Notes under the pieces: model-generated
Databases searched by the model: none
What the model saw: the letters and a program-made list of their open reading frames with translations, nothing else
Told to the model about the DNA's origin: nothing
Program-made: the position numbers and the translations under genes
From: CAKZQX01 sp034435975
GTDB lineage: Bacteria; Chloroflexota; Chloroflexia; Chloroflexales; Chloroflexaceae
Direction of reading: 5' to 3'
NCBI GenBank assembly: GCA_034435975.1
Contig: DAOTWD010000014.1
Span: 178,753 to 242,752 of the forward strand
DNA length: 64,000 nt
Shown: positions 61,338-64,000 of the stretch, in pieces
Layout: each line of letters begins with the position of its first letter
How positions within the stretch are numbered: the first letter of the stretch is position 1

Positions 61338-62438
61338 ATGATGCGTTTTGTTGATGAATATCGGAGTGAAGCCGCTGCACAAAAGCTCATTCATGCCATC
61401 CAGCACGTGGTGACACGGCCATGGACGATCATGGAGATCTGTGGTGGACAGACACATACGTTGATCAAGTCGGGGATTGACCAGTTACTACCAGCAGCGG
61501 TGACGCTGGTACATGGCCCGGGCTGCCCGGTGTGTGTCACACCACTGGAACTGATCGACCGGGCGATTGCGATTGCGCAACGGCCCGAAGTACTCTTTAC
61601 CTCCTTTGGCGATATGCTGCGCGTCCCTGGCAGCAACACCGATCTGCTGAGTGTGAAGGCACAGGGAGCTGATATACGCATGGTCTACTCTCCCCTGGAT
61701 GCGGTCAAACTGGCGCAAAAGTACCCGGAACGGCAGGTGGTATTCTTTGCGGTTGGTTTTGAGACGACCGCTCCCGCCAATGCGATGGCCGTGTGGCAGG
61801 CGGCGCAACTGGGCATCGAGAATTTTTCGATCCTCTGCTCGCATGTCCTGGTCCCCCCGGCGATGGAAGCGATTCTGAGTGCGCCTGGGAATACGGTACA
61901 GGGGTTTCTGGCCGCCGGCCATGTGTGCGCCGTGATGGGCTACTGGCAATATGAACCGATTGTGGCCCGGTATCACGTGCCGATTGTTGTCACCGGCTTT
62001 GAGCCGCTGGATCTGCTGCAGGGCATTTATATGACCCTCAAGGCGCTGGAAGAAGGCCGGGCCAGTCTGGAAAACCAGTATACACGAGTGGTCAATCGTG
62101 CTGGAAACCCCGGTGCACAACAGTTGCTCCAGCAGGTGTTTGCCGTGTGTGATCGCTCCTGGCGGGGCATTGGTGTAATCCCCCACAGTGGCTATGGTCT
62201 GCGGCCTGAGTTTGCCCATTTTGATGCCGAACAACGCTTTGTTGTGACGGATATTACGGCGCGGGAGTCGGATATCTGTATTGCCGGAACGATCTTGCAG
62301 GGGTTACAGCGACCACACGACTGCCCGGCTTTTGGCATCCGTTGTACACCAGAGCATCCACTGGGCGCACCCATGGTGTCCTCGGAAGGAGCATGTGCGG
62401 CCTATTATCACTATGGGCGACAATGGTCAGGTGCATGA
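61338..62438 (+). CDS. hypD: hydrogenase formation protein HypD
   Basis: [4Fe-4S] scaffold protein on which the Fe(CN)2CO centre is assembled with HypC and HypE. The 366 residues have the conserved motifs EICGGQTHTLIKSGI near residue 35, HGPGCPVCVTPLELID near residue 60, FFAVGFETTAPANAMA near residue 137, LCSHVLVPPAM, GFLAAGHVCAVMGYWQYEPI, VVTGFEPLDLLQGI and CPAFGIRCTPEHPLGAPMVSSEGACAAYYHYGR, with the C-terminal Cys residues that bind the cluster. ATG 61338 follows GGGAGACC. It is followed by hypE after 56 bp. Confidence 0.96.
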   Translation: MMRFVDEYRSEAAAQKLIHAIQHVVTRPWTIMEICGGQTHTLIKSGIDQLLPAAVTLVHGPGCPVCVTPLELIDRAIAIAQRPEVLFTSFGDMLRVPGSNTDLLSVKAQGADIRMVYSPLDAVKLAQKYPERQVVFFAVGFETTAPANAMAVWQAAQLGIENFSILCSHVLVPPAMEAILSAPGNTVQGFLAAGHVCAVMGYWQYEPIVARYHVPIVVTGFEPLDLLQGIYMTLKALEEGRASLENQYTRVVNRAGNPGAQQLLQQVFAVCDRSWRGIGVIPHSGYGLRPEFAHFDAEQRFVVTDITARESDICIAGTILQGLQRPHDCPAFGIRCTPEHPLGAPMVSSEGACAAYYHYGRQWSGA

Positions 62439-62494
62439 GCAGGATGGTACAAGGATGGTACAGCGAGGTATACACCCAGGAAGTGAACCCTGAT

Positions 62495-63547
62495 ATGGAT
62501 TTTACAGCCGGTATACAATGTCCTATTCCCATCAGTGATTATCCGACTATTTTGCTGGGACATGGCGGTGGTGGACGTCTGACGCAGATGTTGATTGACG
62601 GCATGTTTGTGCAGGCATTTGCCAATCCAGCACTGGAGATGCTGCATGATGGAGCTGTGCTGGATCTGCCTGGCCCGCGTCTGGCTTTTTCGACCGATTC
62701 GTTTGTCATCAGTCCGCTCTTTTTCCCTGGTGGTGACATCGGGTCGCTGGCAATTTATGGTACGGTGAACGATCTGGCGATGTGTGGTGCCCAGCCATTC
62801 GGCCTCTCAACCGCATTGATATTGGAAGAAGGTCTCCTCATGGCTGATCTCTGGCGGGTGGTGCAGTCAATGCAGCAGGCGGCGCACCAGGTTGGCGTGC
62901 CGATTGTCACCGGGGACACGAAGGTCGTTGATCGCGGCAAGGGCGATGGAATCTTTATTAACGTGACGGGTATCGGGCTTGTGCCCCCTGATCGGATGGT
63001 GTCACCGCGCCGGGCACAGCCGGGTGATGCGATCATGATCAACGGATCAATTGCCGTGCATGGTATCGCTATCATGTCTGTCCGTGAAGGTCTGGAGTTT
63101 GAGACAACACTGGAAAGCGATTCGGCACCACTCCATACACTCGTGGCACAGATACTGGATACGGCCGGTGATCACGTGCATGTGTTGCGTGATCCAACAC
63201 GCGGAGGATTAGCAAGTGCGCTCAATGAGATCGCAGCCCAGGCCGGTGTTGGTATCCATCTTGATGAGACCCATATTCCACTCGATGAAGCGGTGCGCGG
63301 GGCATGCGAGATCCTCGGCCTTGATCCCTTATACGTTGCCAACGAGGGGAAGTGCCTGGTGTTTGTACAGGCGGATCACGCGGAGGCAGTTCTGGAAACG
63401 ATGCGGCGACATCCCCTCGGTCGTGACGCAGCGATCATTGGGCAGGTAGTGGCCGAGCATCCCGGCAAGGTCGTGATACGCAGCCGGATCGGTGGGATGC
63501 GCGTGGTCGATATGTTGAGTGGTGAACAGTTGCCACGGATCTGCTAG
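62495..63547 (+). CDS. hypE: carbamoyl dehydratase HypE
   Basis: Dehydrates the carbamoyl group put by HypF on its own C-terminal Cys to give the thiocyanate that becomes the CN ligand. The 350 residues begin with ILLGHGGGGRLTQMLIDGMF and include STDSFVISPLFFPGGDIGSLAIYGTVNDLAMCGAQP (AIR synthase-related/PurM fold), GDTKVVDRGKGDGIFINVTGIG, DPTRGGLASALNEIA and NEGKCLVFV. The C-terminus is PRIC, with the essential terminal Cys. ATG 62495 follows GGAAGTGAACCCTGAT and gives the family N-terminus; the longer frame overlaps hypD and is rejected. Confidence 0.96.
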   Translation: MDFTAGIQCPIPISDYPTILLGHGGGGRLTQMLIDGMFVQAFANPALEMLHDGAVLDLPGPRLAFSTDSFVISPLFFPGGDIGSLAIYGTVNDLAMCGAQPFGLSTALILEEGLLMADLWRVVQSMQQAAHQVGVPIVTGDTKVVDRGKGDGIFINVTGIGLVPPDRMVSPRRAQPGDAIMINGSIAVHGIAIMSVREGLEFETTLESDSAPLHTLVAQILDTAGDHVHVLRDPTRGGLASALNEIAAQAGVGIHLDETHIPLDEAVRGACEILGLDPLYVANEGKCLVFVQADHAEAVLETMRRHPLGRDAAIIGQVVAEHPGKVVIRSRIGGMRVVDMLSGEQLPRIC

Positions 63548-64000
63548 TCATATGCATCACGCTGACCGTACCACTTCGCCGCACGCTACACCCTATTCGT
63601 TGGCGTGGTCAGGCTCGTTTCTTCCTGGCGTACGCTATGGAATCTGTACAGAGGCTTACCTAGCCAGATAGATAGGTACTTTCTACCCATCTATCAGATG
63701 GCTTTGTTTATCATTGCTGGTATAGTAGAAGAAGATGGTCGGGTTTCATTGATTTTTCGCCTGCGACAGAGCGGTACCTGCCAACATTGGAACGTTTTAA
63801 CTCTTCGCTGCTGCAGGCGACAAAGATGTTGGGTTTGAGCGACGGTGTCACTCCTGTCGTCTAAGAGCGTGATCAGAAACGATGATCTCGGATAGAGTTG
63901 ATTCAGGAGCATTGCGATAGAACCAGGATAAAGAAAGGCTTCACTCGATTCTGGATTGCGGTTGTATTCTTTCCTGGCCAAACGATGTCAGAAAGCCATG
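63548..64000. other. region after hypE, no gene recognised
   Basis: Short frames on both strands resemble no known family. An imperfect inverted pair CGCCTGCGACAGAGC (about 63761) and GCTGCTGCAGGCGAC (about 63807) surrounds 30 bp, like the TTCGCCTGCGGCAGAGC repeat near 24592. A hydrogenase structural operon might follow beyond the window, but nothing here shows it. Confidence 0.35.

Noticed and set aside
63605..63838. 77-codon frame at the right edge, considered as hydrogenase or transposase fragment
   Set aside because: No family motif; it reads through an inverted repeat.

Overview
The window looks like a chromosome segment from a member of Chloroflexota, probably close to the filamentous anoxygenic phototrophs (Chloroflexales, Oscillochloris- or Chloroflexus-like). 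This is inferred from overall protein character: tandem GlgC paralogues, Rel, ClpC, a maturation set for [NiFe]-hydrogenase, NACHT-FGE and cyclase/AAA/TPR giants, moderate-to-high GC and repeat-rich intergenic DNA. No rRNA or ribosomal protein is present to fix the assignment. Gene density is ordinary, but intergenic regions are long (300-800 bp) and carry several dispersed palindromic repeat families.

Layout. 1-1082: 3' part of serA. 1472-5254: phosphate uptake genes pstC, pstA and pstS, without pstB. 5586-10338: two paralogous PhoR-like membrane histidine kinases, bracketed by two similar MITE-like repeats. 10883-16134: a DUF4262 protein, a 7TM-PAS-STAS sensor, a TalC-type transaldolase, a nucleotidyltransferase-fold protein and moaA. 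16237-21615: mrp, rel (ppGpp synthetase/hydrolase) and mutY. 21630-22090: IS605-end and RHS relics. 22108-30698: alpha/beta hydrolase, fabF, fabD, clpC, a methyltransferase and a PNPOx-like protein. 31116-34226: trpD, two hypothetical proteins, tRNA-Glu and tRNA-Asp.

34431-42887 is the most accessory part. It holds a 1,499-residue protein with two cyclase domains, an AAA ATPase and TPRs. One base downstream on the same strand is a 72-residue protein resembling a RiPP precursor. Then come tnpB and repeat debris, and a membrane NACHT ATPase with an FGE-like C-terminal part split by a -1 frame change at an A8 run. 43353-46972 encodes two glycosyltransferases. 47253-55735 (minus strand) is a glycogen/sugar-nucleotide block: a PPi-type phosphofructokinase, GlgC, a divergent GlgC paralogue, an RlmI-like methyltransferase, Ogt, a GT4 glycosyltransferase and a TPR/zinc-ribbon membrane protein. 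56389-63547 is a 2Fe-2S ferredoxin-like gene followed by hypA-hypB-hypF-hypC-hypD-hypE in order; no hydrogenase structural gene is in the window.

The observations most worth following are: the -1 frameshift in the NACHT-FGE gene; the cyclase/AAA/TPR gene coupled to the RiPP-like peptide; a MITE-like family with terminal CTAGTACGACAACGAGAC; two palindromic elements whose ends supply the stop codons of pfp and hypF; and a GlgC paralogue that has lost its catalytic N-terminal signature. All names come from reading the sequence without database searches.
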